64,000 nucleotides of DNA. Origin: Opitutaceae bacterium. GTDB lineage: Bacteria > Verrucomicrobiota > Verrucomicrobiia > Opitutales > Opitutaceae. The notes beneath the pieces are model-generated. The model did not search any database. It saw only the letters and a program-made list of their open reading frames with translations, and had not been told where the DNA came from. Numbering within the stretch: the stretch's first letter is position 1; each line of letters starts with the position of its first letter. Shown one piece after another: positions 40,130-49,688 of the stretch. A program made the translations under genes and the position numbers. The stretch lies in the NCBI GenBank assembly GCA_030693515.1, contig JAUYAK010000072.1, forward strand, positions 1 through 64,000. Reading direction: 5' to 3'.

Positions 40130-41083
40130 ATGACCGCGCCCCTCACCCTCGCCGATATCCGCACCGCCCACGATCGCATCCGCGGAAAAATCCATCGCAC
40201 GCCCGTGCTCACGAGCACGTGGCTCGACGCCGGTTGCGGCGGGCACCTGTTCTTCAAGTGCGAGAATTTCCAAAAGGTCGGTGCGTTCAAGGCCCGCGGC
40301 GCGGCCAACGCCGTGTTTGCGCTCTCGGACTCCGAGGCCGCGCGCGGCGTCGCCACGCACTCCTCCGGCAACCACGGGCAGGCCCTCTCCTGGGCGGCGC
40401 GCGAACGCGGCATCGCCGCCCACATCGTCATGCCGGCCAACGCGCCGAAACTGAAGGTGCGCGGCGTCGAGGGTTTCGGCGGGCGCGTGATTTTCTGCGA
40501 GCCCACGCAGGAAGCGCGCGAGGCCGCATGCACGCGCGTCCTCGCCGAGACCGGCGCGACGCTCGTCCATCCCTACCTCGACTACCGCGTGATGGCCGGC
40601 CAGGGCACCGCCACGCTCGAGCTGATCGAGCAGGCCCCCGATCTTGATCTCGTGCTCTGCCCGGTGGGTGGCGGCGGCCTGCTCTGCGGCACCGCCATCG
40701 CTGCGCACGGCGCGCGCCCGACGATGAACGTGATCGCCTGCGAGCCCGCGGCGGCTGACGACGCGGCGCAGTCCTTCCGGGCTGGGAAAATCATCGCGAC
40801 CACGCCGCACACCATCGCCGACGGCCTGCGCACCACCGTGGGCGAGCCGAATTTCGCCATCATCCGCCAGCATGTGCATGATGTCGTGACGGTCTCCGAG
40901 GAAAGCATCGTCGCGGCGATGCGCCGGATCTGGGAAGTCCTCAAGATCGTGGTCGAGCCCTCCGGCGCCGTGCCCTACGCCGCCGTGCTCGAGCGGAAGA
41001 TCGACGTGCGCGGCCGCCGCGTGGGGCTCATCCTCACCGGCGGCAACGTGGATCTCGACGTGCTACCCTGGCAGAAAAAGTGA
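40130..41083 (+). CDS. PLP-dependent threonine/serine dehydratase
   Basis: A 317-residue fold-type II PLP enzyme. The Schiff-base lysine is K54 in KVGAFKARGA; SSGNHGQALS binds the substrate carboxylate, GGGGLLCG the phosphate, and VEPSGAVPYAAVL lies near the cofactor ring. There is no C-terminal ACT domain, so it is the catabolic (TdcB-like) or serine-racemase-like form and lacks isoleucine feedback. It should deaminate threonine or serine, or racemise serine. No pathway partner is adjacent. Confidence 0.9.
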   Translation: MTAPLTLADIRTAHDRIRGKIHRTPVLTSTWLDAGCGGHLFFKCENFQKVGAFKARGAANAVFALSDSEAARGVATHSSGNHGQALSWAARERGIAAHIVMPANAPKLKVRGVEGFGGRVIFCEPTQEAREAACTRVLAETGATLVHPYLDYRVMAGQGTATLELIEQAPDLDLVLCPVGGGGLLCGTAIAAHGARPTMNVIACEPAAADDAAQSFRAGKIIATTPHTIADGLRTTVGEPNFAIIRQHVHDVVTVSEESIVAAMRRIWEVLKIVVEPSGAVPYAAVLERKIDVRGRRVGLILTGGNVDLDVLPWQKK

Positions 41084-41101
41084 GCTGAGCGCATTCCCAC
41101 C

Positions 41102-41132
41102 GTCCGCGGTCGCGCGCGTTGCGAGCGCGGAC
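41102..41132. repeat. Hairpin upstream of the acetylesterase gene
   Basis: GTCCGCGGTCGC (41102-41113) and GCGAGCGCGGAC (41121-41132) are complementary except for one pair. There is no T-run. It lies between two plus-strand genes and may be a lone palindromic repeat or part of the leader of the downstream gene. Confidence 0.6.
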
Positions 41133-41153
41133 CGCGCTGCTGCGCTAGGCCGC

Positions 41154-41882
41154 ATGAAACGCCTCCTGCTCCCCTTTCTGTTTTTTATCGCGGGGCTCAC
41201 GGCCGCCGAAGCGCCACGGATTCTGCTCGCGGGCGATTCCACGATGGCCCCCAAGCCCCTCGACCTGCCGGAGCGCGGCTGGGGCATGGCGCTCGGCGCT
41301 TTTTTCCAGCCCGGAGTGGACGTGCGCAACCACGCCATGAATGGCCGCAGCACGCGCAGCTTTGTCGACGAAGGCCGCTGGCAAAAGCTCCTCGCCGAGA
41401 CGCGCCCCGGCGACTTCGTGATCATCCAGTTCGGCCACAACGACGAAAAGGTCGATGACCCCAAACGCGGCACCGACCCCGCGACGACGTTTCCCGACAA
41501 TCTCCGGCGCTTTGTGCGCGACGTGCGCGCGAAGCAAGCGACGCCGATTCTCGCCACGCCGGTGTGCCGGCGAAAATTCGACCGCGCCGGCCAGCTCACG
41601 ATGACTCACGGAGCCTACCCCGACGCGATCCGCCGCGTCGCCGCCGAGGAGCAGGTCGCTTTGCTCGAACTTGAGCTCGCCACCGCCCAATGGCTGCGCG
41701 CGACAGGCGACGAACCGTCGCGAAAGTTCTTCATGTGGATCGAGCCGGGCACGCACCCAAAGATCCCCGACGGCCGCAAGGACGACACCCACTTCGTCGA
41801 GGCCGGCGCCGCCAAGGTCGCCGAAATGGCCGTGGCGGAGCTGCGCGCCAAGCAGGTGCCGCTCACCCGTTGGCTGAAGTGA
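41154..41882 (+). CDS. Rhamnogalacturonan acetylesterase-like GDSL hydrolase
   Basis: A 242-residue exported SGNH esterase (carbohydrate esterase family 12 type). The signal peptide ends near AAEA. Block I is LAGDSTMA with S29, the oxyanion block reads NHAMNGRSTRSF, block III is QFGHNDEK, and the C-terminal DDTHF gives D210 and H213. Such enzymes remove acetyl groups from rhamnogalacturonan or other plant polysaccharides. Together with the sulfatase and rhamnose mutarotase nearby it suggests use of rhamnose-containing polysaccharides. Confidence 0.88.
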   Translation: MKRLLLPFLFFIAGLTAAEAPRILLAGDSTMAPKPLDLPERGWGMALGAFFQPGVDVRNHAMNGRSTRSFVDEGRWQKLLAETRPGDFVIIQFGHNDEKVDDPKRGTDPATTFPDNLRRFVRDVRAKQATPILATPVCRRKFDRAGQLTMTHGAYPDAIRRVAAEEQVALLELELATAQWLRATGDEPSRKFFMWIEPGTHPKIPDGRKDDTHFVEAGAAKVAEMAVAELRAKQVPLTRWLK

Positions 41883-41886
41883 TCGG

Positions 41887-43416
41887 TCATTTTCCTTCGC
41901 GCGCCCACTGCTTCATGAGCGCGATGTTCTTCTCGGTCGCGGTCTCGCCTTTGCCCTTCTGGGCACGCCCGCCGGTGTAAACCGCCATGTCGCTGTCATA
42001 CATCGCGTCGGACTCGGGGCCGCGATCCTTGGTCTCGGCCATCCAGCGATCGAGGCGGGCGCGGAGTTTTTCGAGCGTGGCCCGATGCGCCGGATCGGCG
42101 GCGAGATTCTTCACCTGCCACCGATCGGTGGTCCATTCGTAGAGTTCCTCGACGGGACGCGTGGGCGCAAAGAGCAGCGACTCTGCGAGCGGATCAAGTT
42201 TTCCCGCGGCGTGGAGCGCGCGCAGGGTTTGCACGATGGACTTGCCGTCCTTGTAGGCGTTGGGCTGGAGCAGCGGGCGCTGCGGATGGAAATTGCGGAT
42301 GTAGAGGAACCGCCCGTCGCGCACGCTGCGCAGGCGCTCGACGGTCTCGTCGCAACGATCGCGGGCGGCAAAGGCGAATTCGCGCGGCGCGGCGCCGGCG
42401 GCGAATACGTTGCGCCCCTGCATGACCGCCGGCACCGGCAGTCCGGCCACGGCGAGCGAGATGGGTGCAAGATCGATAAGCTCGACCAGATCGTCGCGCA
42501 CCTGGCCGCGCGGGATGCCGGGGCCGCGCACCACGAGGGGCACATGCGCGCCCTCGTCGTAGAGAAACTGTTTCCCGCGCGCATGGCTGATGCCGTGGTC
42601 GGTGGCGAAGATGACGAGCGTCCGATCGAGCAGGCCCTCGCGCTCAAGGCGCGCGATCACGTCGCCCACGTGCTTGTCGGTGAAGCGCACGGCGTCGAGA
42701 TAGGCCGCCCAGTCGCGCAGCAGCACCGGATCGCGCGGGTAGTAGGGCGGCAGCACGACCTTCTCCGGATCCGTGGCGGCGCCAAACTCGGCCTTCGCGC
42801 GCGCAGCGAGCGCCTGCGCGCTGGCATCGGTGCCGCCGCGGAGTTTTCCACCGGCGAGCTGCACCTGCATGAAGAACGGCTGGCCGGGCTTGCGCCCAGA
42901 CCAGTCGGCGGCGTCATAGATTTTCGGGTCCCAATCAAAGTTGTAGTCGGTCTTGCCGAGCCCTTCCCCGCCCCCCTCGCCGTCGGCGGATTTTTTCCGC
43001 GCAGCCTTGGCCTTGCCGTTGCGGCTCACGGCCGGGAGGCCGCTGCCAATGCACGTGAAGTATCCGGCGCGCTGGAAAATCGCCGGCACGGGCTCCACGC
43101 CGGCGGGCAGCGTGACCCTCTCGGTCCCCCGCCCGCTGCGGTGGTGATGAGCTCCGATGGTCGTCTGATACATGCCGGTGATGAACGCCGAGCGGCAGGG
43201 CGAGCACACGGGCGCCGGCGTGAAGGCGCGGGTGAAGCGCGTGCCCTCGCGAGCCAGGCGGTCGAGGTGCGGCGTCGCGATCAGGGTCTCACCGTAGCTG
43301 GACAAATTGGCCGACATATCGTCCACCATGAACCAGAGGATATTGGGCCGTTCCTGCGCGCCCGCGCGGCCGGCGAATAGAGCAAGGAGAACGAGGAGAG
43401 CGAGGAAGCGAGTCAT
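41887..43416 (-). CDS. Exported type I sulfatase
   Basis: A 509-residue sulfatase with a signal peptide (MTRFLALLVLLALFAGRAGA). The N-terminal metal site is NILWFMVDDMSANLSSYG. The formylglycine site is CSPCRSAFITG with C71 as the residue to be oxidised. VIFATDHGISHARGKQFLYDEG is the second metal region. It needs a formylglycine-generating or anSME enzyme, which is not in this window. The substrate is probably a sulfated polysaccharide. It is convergent with the acetylesterase, with 4 bases between the stops. Confidence 0.92.
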   Translation of the reverse strand: MTRFLALLVLLALFAGRAGAQERPNILWFMVDDMSANLSSYGETLIATPHLDRLAREGTRFTRAFTPAPVCSPCRSAFITGMYQTTIGAHHHRSGRGTERVTLPAGVEPVPAIFQRAGYFTCIGSGLPAVSRNGKAKAARKKSADGEGGGEGLGKTDYNFDWDPKIYDAADWSGRKPGQPFFMQVQLAGGKLRGGTDASAQALAARAKAEFGAATDPEKVVLPPYYPRDPVLLRDWAAYLDAVRFTDKHVGDVIARLEREGLLDRTLVIFATDHGISHARGKQFLYDEGAHVPLVVRGPGIPRGQVRDDLVELIDLAPISLAVAGLPVPAVMQGRNVFAAGAAPREFAFAARDRCDETVERLRSVRDGRFLYIRNFHPQRPLLQPNAYKDGKSIVQTLRALHAAGKLDPLAESLLFAPTRPVEELYEWTTDRWQVKNLAADPAHRATLEKLRARLDRWMAETKDRGPESDAMYDSDMAVYTGGRAQKGKGETATEKNIALMKQWAREGK

Positions 43417-43438
43417 GGGGTGGGTGAAAATGCGAAGT

Positions 43439-43753
43439 TCAGGTGAGGTGGAAAACTTCCTTCAGCCCGCGCGACACCGGGCTGTGGTCGGGGTTGCTGG
43501 GCATCACATCGCCCATGTGCTGCCACCAGCGCTGGCAGACCTCGGTCCGCGCGATGGCGGCCCAGCGAGCCTCGTCCTCGATCTCCGCGTAGGCGAATAG
43601 CTGGCGGGTATCCTCGTGCAGGAAGATGGAATAGTTGTGCACGCCGTGGGCCTTGAGCACGGCTTCCAGCTCCGGCCAGATGGGTTGGTGGCGGCGCGCA
43701 TACTCGGCCTCGCGGCCGGGTTCGACGGACATCACGAAGGCTTTGCGGATCAT
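43439..43753 (-). CDS. rhaM: L-rhamnose mutarotase
   Basis: A 104-residue dimeric alpha/beta-barrel enzyme interconverting rhamnose anomers. RhaM features: [20 protein letters not shown] at the start, [26 protein letters not shown], then [16 protein letters not shown] and the [14 protein letters not shown] segment near the C-terminus. The ATG at 43753 overlaps the stop of the gene upstream by four bases. It lies 22 bases ahead of the sulfatase gene on the same strand. No rhamnose kinase or isomerase is in the window. Confidence 0.9.
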   Translation of the reverse strand: MIRKAFVMSVEPGREAEYARRHQPIWPELEAVLKAHGVHNYSIFLHEDTRQLFAYAEIEDEARWAAIARTEVCQRWWQHMGDVMPSNPDHSPVSRGLKEVFHLT

Positions 43754-45507
43754 GGCTGGGGTTTGACGAGATAAGCGTCGAGGGTCTTGGGCTGCTCCGG
43801 CGCTGCAGTGGGCGCAGGTGGCGCAGCATCCTGAGTGAAAGCCGCGGCGAGGGTCTGGAAGCGATCCCGGTCGGCCGGATCGCGCGCGACCTTGGTGCCG
43901 CGCTCCGCGAGTTCCCGCGCGCGATTCATAAAGCCCCGCTTGGCCGCGAGCAACGTCGCCTGCAGGAGCAGCGCCGTGTCGCGCGGGAAACGCACCACAC
44001 CCTCGAGCACCACCGCGAGATGCTCCTCCTGCGGCGGCAGCGCGGAGAGCGCCCACGTCTCGGCAATCAAGGCGTAAACCTCGGCCAGCGGTGGCGGCTG
44101 CTCGCGCGCGGTGAAGAGCGGCGTGAGCACCGCGCCGACTTGCTCGACGGAGAGCTGACCCTGGCCGTTCTTAAAACCGGCGCGCGCCTCGTCGAGCCGC
44201 AGCCGGGCCAGCTCCAGATAGGCGCGGGCGCGGCCGACCTTGGCGGCGGCGGCGGCCTCGAGGAATTTCCGGGCGCGCGCGTCGTTGCCCGCGAGTTTCT
44301 CGTCGAGCCCGAGCGCGGCCAGCAGCCGTGGATCGCGCTCCCCGCGCACATAGGGGGCGATGAGATGATTGCGCGCGGAGGTGCCGTGGCCGCCGAGGCG
44401 CAGCACCTCGCCCTTGAGGCGGCCCACATCGGCATCTGCGCCGGCCTTCAGCATCACGGGCGGCGGCTCCGGCAGCTCCTTGCCCTTCTTGGCACGGAAC
44501 TCGATCTTCTTGCCCGCGGTGAAGCCGATGTGCCCGCGCAGCTCGATCGCGAACTGCTTGTAGGTTTTGCCGAAGCACTCCTGGAACAGCTGCTCGGTCG
44601 GCTCTTCGTCGTTGAGCCGATAGACATAACGGATGAAGGCCTGCTGCTTCTTCTTGTCCAAACCGTAGAGGCAGTAGTGGACGAAGGCGTAGCACTGCGC
44701 CGCCCAGAACGTCCCGCGCGTGCGCGGCTCGGCCGCCAGCATCTCGCCGAGCGGCATCAGCGCGCGCTGGTGCAGCAGGCGGTTGAAATCGCCGATCTTC
44801 TCCGCGCCAAAACCGTCGCCGATTTGCGCAAACACGATCGTCTTGCGGTCAAACTCCGTCGCGGCGAAAAGCTGCACCAGGCCCTCCTCGAACCACGGCG
44901 GCGGCGCCTTCGACAGCTGACGCCGGATGAGAAAGCGGAAATAGGCCGCGTAGAACGCCCGGTAGGGATCGGATTCGAGCCGGGTGTCGCCCTCGAGCTG
45001 CAGCTCCGCGATGGCAAAGTCCACGACGATGGCCGCGCGCTCGGGCGACTGGAAAAAGAGGCTGTTCGAGCCGTAGCGCTCGACCGAGCCATCGGCCGGC
45101 AGGAACTCGTCGAAACCCTTCCCGCGGCCGCAGAGCAACAGCGCCGTCGGCACGGGCACGTGGCCGCCCATGAGGCCGGGCATGATTTCGCGGATGACTT
45201 CCTGCAGGAGGAGAAAGTCGCGCACGAAGCGCTTGGTCTCGCGCTCCGAGATGTTGGAGAGGATCTCGAAGCCCGGGACTTCCGCGTAGAGCCATTTCTC
45301 GGGCAGCGGCAGAAGCCGGCTGTCGGTGACCTCAAACTTCGGCAGTTCGATGACTGGGCCGGGGACAGTGGGCACATCGGCGGCAGCGAGCCGCACTGCC
45401 ACTGCGAGCAGGAGCGCGGTGCTTAGGCGGCCAGCTTGCGGGCGCGCGCCCAAGCCGCGCCCGCAAGCGGTCTGCCGACTCGGACGGATTGCAGCGCTCA
45501 GAGGCAT
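43750..45507 (-). CDS. Degenerate peptidase-like exported protein, copy 2
   Basis: A 585-residue protein, paralog of the gene upstream. A signal-like segment ends near residue 44. The N-terminus has [21 protein letters not shown] (around 52-72), which is also in its paralog. The middle matches the DUF1570/MA-type gluzincin fold, but the zinc site reads AAYFR (187-191) where HExxH is expected, although WFEEGL (205-210) is kept. It therefore should not be a zinc peptidase. A TPR-like helical region fills the C-terminal half. The stop overlaps the rhaM start. Confidence 0.8.
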   Translation of the reverse strand: MPLSAAIRPSRQTACGRGLGARPQAGRLSTALLLAVAVRLAAADVPTVPGPVIELPKFEVTDSRLLPLPEKWLYAEVPGFEILSNISERETKRFVRDFLLLQEVIREIMPGLMGGHVPVPTALLLCGRGKGFDEFLPADGSVERYGSNSLFFQSPERAAIVVDFAIAELQLEGDTRLESDPYRAFYAAYFRFLIRRQLSKAPPPWFEEGLVQLFAATEFDRKTIVFAQIGDGFGAEKIGDFNRLLHQRALMPLGEMLAAEPRTRGTFWAAQCYAFVHYCLYGLDKKKQQAFIRYVYRLNDEEPTEQLFQECFGKTYKQFAIELRGHIGFTAGKKIEFRAKKGKELPEPPPVMLKAGADADVGRLKGEVLRLGGHGTSARNHLIAPYVRGERDPRLLAALGLDEKLAGNDARARKFLEAAAAAKVGRARAYLELARLRLDEARAGFKNGQGQLSVEQVGAVLTPLFTAREQPPPLAEVYALIAETWALSALPPQEEHLAVVLEGVVRFPRDTALLLQATLLAAKRGFMNRARELAERGTKVARDPADRDRFQTLAAAFTQDAAPPAPTAAPEQPKTLDAYLVKPQP

Positions 45508-45524
45508 CGCAGCCGGGGAAAGGC

Positions 45525-47381
45525 TTACTTCTTCTTCGTCGCGGCCGGCTGCTTGGCCGCCGGCGGCGGTTCGGCGGCGGGTGGAGCCGGCGGCAAGCTC
45601 GCCTTCAGATCCTGAAAGCGTTTTCGGCCCGGGCCCTCCGGCGTATGCTTGATGCCGTGATCGGCGAGCGCGTGGGCGGCCTGGAGTTCGTTCACATCGG
45701 CGGCGAAACCGGCCGCGACAAAGATGAGCTTCATGCGCATGGGGAAAAGCTGCGCCCCATCGATCATCACCTTCACATCGTCGAGCTGCGGCTTGGCCGC
45801 GCTGCGCGTCCACGTGTCAGCCACGAGATCGTAGAGCGCGGGCATGTGCGGCGGGCTGAGGCGGACGGCGAGGACCGGGGCCAGAATCGCCGCGACCTGC
45901 GCGGGCGCGAACTGACCCTCCGGACCGGCAGGCTTGGCGAGCGCATCAGCGTAACGCATGCGGGCGAGCTCGAGGCCGGCATCAGGGCGCTTGGTTTTCG
46001 CGGCGTAGGCGGCCTCAAGAAATTTCCGGCCACGCTCAGACTCGCCATTCTCGCGATCATAGAGGCCGAGCGCCGCCAACAAATCGGGATCGCGTTCGCC
46101 GCGGGTGTAGGGCGCGACCAGCTCGGTGCGCGCGAGCTTGGTGTGACCGGCGAGCACGAGGGTCTCGCCCTTGATGCGGCCGACCTCAGACTGCGTGGCG
46201 TCGCGCAGCTCGAGGGGTTTCGGCGCAACGACGAGGTCCTCCTTGCCGGTGGCCTTGAAAATTTTCGCCTCATAGACGGTGAAGTCGCAGTAGCTGCGAA
46301 TCTCCATGAGCATATCCTTGTAGCTCATTTCCCTGAACGTCTCCTTGCCGTCCTTCCCCTTGCCCTTCGAGAAGCGGAAGCACTCCTTGAACATCTGCTC
46401 CGTCACCGGCTCGCGCGCCGAGCGCTGCAGGAAGGTCATGAACTGCTTCTGGTATTTGCCCTTGTAGCCGTAGAGGCACATGTGAACGAAGGCGTAGGCC
46501 TGCTTGCCCCAGCGGTTGTTGCCGAGGGTGTTGGTCGCCTCGGGCGAGTCGTGCTGCACCTCGAAAAATTTCTGCAGCGGCAGCAGCGCCCGGCGGCGCA
46601 ACGCGGCGGGAAAATCGCGATCCTCGGCGGGTGCGCCCGCCAGCGTGGTGGCATCACCGTCTTCGCCGCCGGCGGCGGCGTTGAGCTCGTTGATCTGCGC
46701 CACCATGGCGGCCGCAGCCGAAATGGTGTTGGGATCCTCCAGCTTCGCGAACTCGATGTAACGCTTGTCGAACTGCATCCGCATGATGATTTGCGAAAGC
46801 CCCTCCTCGAACCAAGCGGGCAGGCGCGGTTCGTTGTTCGAGAGCAGGTAGCGGACGTATTCGCGATAGAGCTGCTTGTCGTGCTCGACGGACATCAGGG
46901 TGTTGTCCGTGCCCGCGGAGTCGTTGCCAAGATCGAGGACGTTGAGCGTCGTGGACTCGAGATCGATCACGATGGCGGTCTGCGTGCCGCGCTTGAGGAA
47001 GAGACTGGCAAAGGCGGTGTCGGCCGAGATCTTGCCCGCCGGGATGAACTTGTCGAACTTCGCGCCCTTGCCGCAGATGATCAGCGCGGTGGGCTGCGAG
47101 ATGCGCTGCGGCATGGGCCAGATGAGACTGAGCGCCTGGCGAAACATATCGAAATCGCGCAGCAGACGCTGGGTGCCTTTGACCGAGGCGTTGCTCAAGA
47201 TCTCGAAGCCAGGCATCGTGCCGTAGCGCCACGACTCGGGCGGCGGCAGCTCGCGGTTGTCGGTGACGACGAACTTGGGCAGCTCAACCACGGGGTCGGC
47301 GGCGGCGGGGCGATCTTGCGCCGAAAGCGGCGCAATGAACCAAAACAGCGCAAGGGCAGGCAAGGCAGCCAGCAGTTTCAT
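45525..47381 (-). CDS. Degenerate peptidase-like exported protein, copy 1
   Basis: A 618-residue protein with a signal peptide (MKLLAALPALALFWFIAPLSA). Near the N-terminus is VVELPKFVVTDNRELPPPES (31-50). The central fold matches DUF1570-like gluzincins; the zinc motif is changed from HEYxH to REYVR (173-177), keeping the glutamate and the downstream PAWFEEGL (188-195). Helical repeats fill the C-terminal half, which ends in a Pro/Ala/Lys tail. It lies 17 bases upstream of its paralog, so the pair arose by tandem duplication. The ATG at 47381 was chosen for the signal peptide. Confidence 0.82.
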   Translation of the reverse strand: MKLLAALPALALFWFIAPLSAQDRPAAADPVVELPKFVVTDNRELPPPESWRYGTMPGFEILSNASVKGTQRLLRDFDMFRQALSLIWPMPQRISQPTALIICGKGAKFDKFIPAGKISADTAFASLFLKRGTQTAIVIDLESTTLNVLDLGNDSAGTDNTLMSVEHDKQLYREYVRYLLSNNEPRLPAWFEEGLSQIIMRMQFDKRYIEFAKLEDPNTISAAAAMVAQINELNAAAGGEDGDATTLAGAPAEDRDFPAALRRRALLPLQKFFEVQHDSPEATNTLGNNRWGKQAYAFVHMCLYGYKGKYQKQFMTFLQRSAREPVTEQMFKECFRFSKGKGKDGKETFREMSYKDMLMEIRSYCDFTVYEAKIFKATGKEDLVVAPKPLELRDATQSEVGRIKGETLVLAGHTKLARTELVAPYTRGERDPDLLAALGLYDRENGESERGRKFLEAAYAAKTKRPDAGLELARMRYADALAKPAGPEGQFAPAQVAAILAPVLAVRLSPPHMPALYDLVADTWTRSAAKPQLDDVKVMIDGAQLFPMRMKLIFVAAGFAADVNELQAAHALADHGIKHTPEGPGRKRFQDLKASLPPAPPAAEPPPAAKQPAATKKK

Positions 47382-47421
47382 ACGCGGATGAGACGAGCGC
47401 CGCCGCCGCAAGTTGCCGAGA

Positions 47422-47449
47422 CTAAAAATCCCCCTCGGCGGCGAGGGGG
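47422..47449 (-). terminator. Terminator after the symporter gene
   Basis: Read on the minus strand: CCCCCTCG, loop CCGC, CGAGGGGG, then ATTTTTAG. The eight-pair stem is perfect (plus-strand arms at 47430-47437 and 47442-47449) and is followed by five T. It lies about 70 bases past the symporter stop and ahead of the peptidase-like gene. Confidence 0.8.
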
Positions 47450-47520
47450 AGCACGTTGACCTCAACGCGCTTTCAGGAGCCACGCCGCGACCCAAGCGCG
47501 TTGGGTCAACGCGTTCCACC
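47449..47520. repeat. Inverted pair of GCGTTGAC units
   Basis: GAGCACGTTGACCTCAACGC (from 47449) is mirrored by GCGTTGGGTCAACGCGTTCC, ending in ACC at 47520. Each arm is itself palindromic around GTTGACC/GGTCAAC. The right arm touches the stop codon of the symporter gene. A similar GTGGAG-CTCCAC unit lies at 26303-26332. Confidence 0.7.
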
Positions 47521-49547
47521 TACGGCCCCGCCGCGCGCAAAGCCCAGACAAACAGCCCGATAATCGCCCCCGAAAGCGCACAGCAGGCGGCAAAGCCGAT
47601 GGCATCGACGCGGTCCCAGCGGCAAAACTCCCAGTTCGAGCGCGGCAGGAGCTTGGTGTCGTCAAACCGGGCGGGCCGCCGCCGCGTCGCCTCCAGCGCT
47701 GCGGCCTCAAGCTCGGGCGTGGCGCCGACCGGCGTCTTCATCTTGCCGTAGAAAATCGCCACGCGTTCGGCCTCCGTGCGCCGTGTGATCAGGCTGACGC
47801 CGATCAGCACCGCGAAGGGAAACAAGGCGTCGAAAAAAAACTGGAGCGTGAAGCGCTGGTTGGGCGTGAGAGCGGCGACATCCACGCCGGCCCGGCCCAG
47901 CACCCAAACCTCGAGGTTGAAACGGTTGAGCCCACCGGCCGCGACCAGCGGGCTGGAGGGATCGCCGACGCGCTCGCGCACGACCTTGCCAAAATACACC
48001 CCCGTGCCCGGCTTGGCGCTCATCGCCGTGAGCTCTGGGTGCGCGGCGAGGCTCGGCACATGCGACGCCGTCCAAGGCACGACCAGAATCACGAGCGACG
48101 AAAGCACCACGCAGGCCCACACCGCAGGCGCGGTCGTGCGCCGCCAGAAGAACGTCAGCAGCACCGCCGCGCCAAACGGCAGGTTCACCGTGAGCACCAC
48201 GTTCATGATCGAGAAAAAGCTGCCCATCATCAGCGCCGAGACCGTGCCCAGCACGAGCACCGCGACAATCACCAGCCGCGCACTGAAAATCGCCTGCGCG
48301 GTCGTAAGACCCGGGGCGATCGGCCGGAAGACATTGCGCACAAAGAGCGACGAGATCGCGAGGGCCTTGGCCGCCAGCGTGGACATCGTGCCGGCGAGCA
48401 CGCCCGCGAGCATCAGGCCCACGAGCCCCGGGCCCAGCAGGCGGTTGGACATCGCCCCCCACACCTCGTCGGGATCGGCGAGCCCGCCCACCCCGAAGAG
48501 CGCGACGGCAATCAGCCCGGCAAACGCCCAGAGCACGATCATGACCCGCTTGAGGTAGTTGCCGGATACGCCGCAGCGCGCGGCAAACTCGTCCTTCGCC
48601 GAACCGCAGATGCCCATGTTGTGGCTGAGGCCGGCGTTCTGCACGATGCTCACGAGCAGAATCGCGCCGAGCGCCACGACGGAGAGCTGATCCGCACCAC
48701 CGCTCGCGAAGAGCTCGAACATTTTCGCCGGCACCTTGTGCGCGAGCTCACCCCACCCGCCAATCGCGGCCAGCCCCGTGGGGATCAGCAGCAGCGAAAA
48801 CACGATGATGAGGATGCTCTGCAACCCCTCGTTGACGGCCGCCGCGGACATGCCGCCGATCACGATGTAGCCGCCGACAATCAGCGAAAACACGACGTAG
48901 AACACCATCGCATTGAGCTCTGTCGCGGCGCTGCCGAGCTGCCCGCGGGCATTCCGATCGCGCAGTTCCTCCAGGCGCGAGAGGGGTTCGCCGACCACCG
49001 GCACCGCGGCGTGCTGTTTTTCCAAGGCCTTCAGCTCGCGATAGCCCTCGACGCGCGCGCGATCCGCGGTCGTCCACGACGTCTCGGGCTTCACGACCAG
49101 CGACGACGCGATCTTGTAAGCCGTCACGTTGCCGAAGCCGAGAAACACGCACGCCACGAGAATCTGGAAAAGCGCGTAGAACATGCTCAGCCCACGGCTC
49201 CCATAGCGATCCTCGAACAGGTCCGAGAGCGTGGTCAGCCGCACGCGCCGGAACCAGACGTTCATGAACCAGAAATACGGATTCATGAAGACCGTCTGGA
49301 AAGTGAGCCAGACTCCCGTGGCCCCGCGCTCGAAAACCTGGCTGGCGGTAAAGACCGCGCCCTGCGGTTCGGTGGCGTTGCCGAAATTCAGGAAGAACTG
49401 GTAGAGTTTACCGAGCTTGCGGCCCGCGAGGAAGAATCCCTCCTCCGAGGCCGAGGCCCGGGCCGCGCGCAGGCCGATCCAGACGACCGCGATGAGATAC
49501 GCGGCGATAATCGCCAGATCGATAACGTGCAAACTGCCGATGCGCAT
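47520..49547 (-). CDS. Sodium:solute symporter (SSS family)
   Basis: A 675-residue membrane transporter with about 13-14 TM helices. It starts with LHVIDLAIIAAYLIAVVWIGL, then GFFLAGRKLGKLYQFFLNFGNATEP, a typical SSS opening, although longer than most members, and has a large cytoplasmic loop near 180-250 and an extended C-terminal region. The substrate is probably a sugar or uronate given the neighbours (sulfatase, rhaM, divergent LacI regulator). The ATG at 49547 was chosen over an upstream frame extension. Confidence 0.9.
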   Translation of the reverse strand: MRIGSLHVIDLAIIAAYLIAVVWIGLRAARASASEEGFFLAGRKLGKLYQFFLNFGNATEPQGAVFTASQVFERGATGVWLTFQTVFMNPYFWFMNVWFRRVRLTTLSDLFEDRYGSRGLSMFYALFQILVACVFLGFGNVTAYKIASSLVVKPETSWTTADRARVEGYRELKALEKQHAAVPVVGEPLSRLEELRDRNARGQLGSAATELNAMVFYVVFSLIVGGYIVIGGMSAAAVNEGLQSILIIVFSLLLIPTGLAAIGGWGELAHKVPAKMFELFASGGADQLSVVALGAILLVSIVQNAGLSHNMGICGSAKDEFAARCGVSGNYLKRVMIVLWAFAGLIAVALFGVGGLADPDEVWGAMSNRLLGPGLVGLMLAGVLAGTMSTLAAKALAISSLFVRNVFRPIAPGLTTAQAIFSARLVIVAVLVLGTVSALMMGSFFSIMNVVLTVNLPFGAAVLLTFFWRRTTAPAVWACVVLSSLVILVVPWTASHVPSLAAHPELTAMSAKPGTGVYFGKVVRERVGDPSSPLVAAGGLNRFNLEVWVLGRAGVDVAALTPNQRFTLQFFFDALFPFAVLIGVSLITRRTEAERVAIFYGKMKTPVGATPELEAAALEATRRRPARFDDTKLLPRSNWEFCRWDRVDAIGFAACCALSGAIIGLFVWALRAAGP

Positions 49548-49674
49548 GACGGTGGGGCTAGGCGCACCTTGCGCCCGCCGAGTGGACCACGGCGAGCAAA
49601 CACCGCCGGCGAGCGTCAGGCGGACGGCCAAAATGGAGAAACAAGTTGCCTTAGCCGTTTGGCCCATGACTATC

Positions 49675-49685
49675 CGGACAGTCCG
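49675..49685. promoter_or_regulatory. Small palindrome ahead of the LacI-type gene
   Basis: CGGAC-A-GTCCG is a perfect 11-base palindrome three bases before the start codon of the regulator, in the 141-base space between it and the divergent symporter gene. Its place fits autoregulation. LacI sites usually have a central CG pair, which this lacks, so the link is weak. Confidence 0.35.
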
Positions 49686-49688
49686 ACA

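Noticed and set aside
41102-41132. Rho-independent terminator after the dehydratase gene
   Set aside because: The hairpin is strong but no T-run follows it, so it is listed as a palindrome only.
45525-47381. Active zinc peptidase
   Set aside because: The HExxH motif reads REYVR, so both zinc histidines are gone. The fold is kept but catalysis is not expected.
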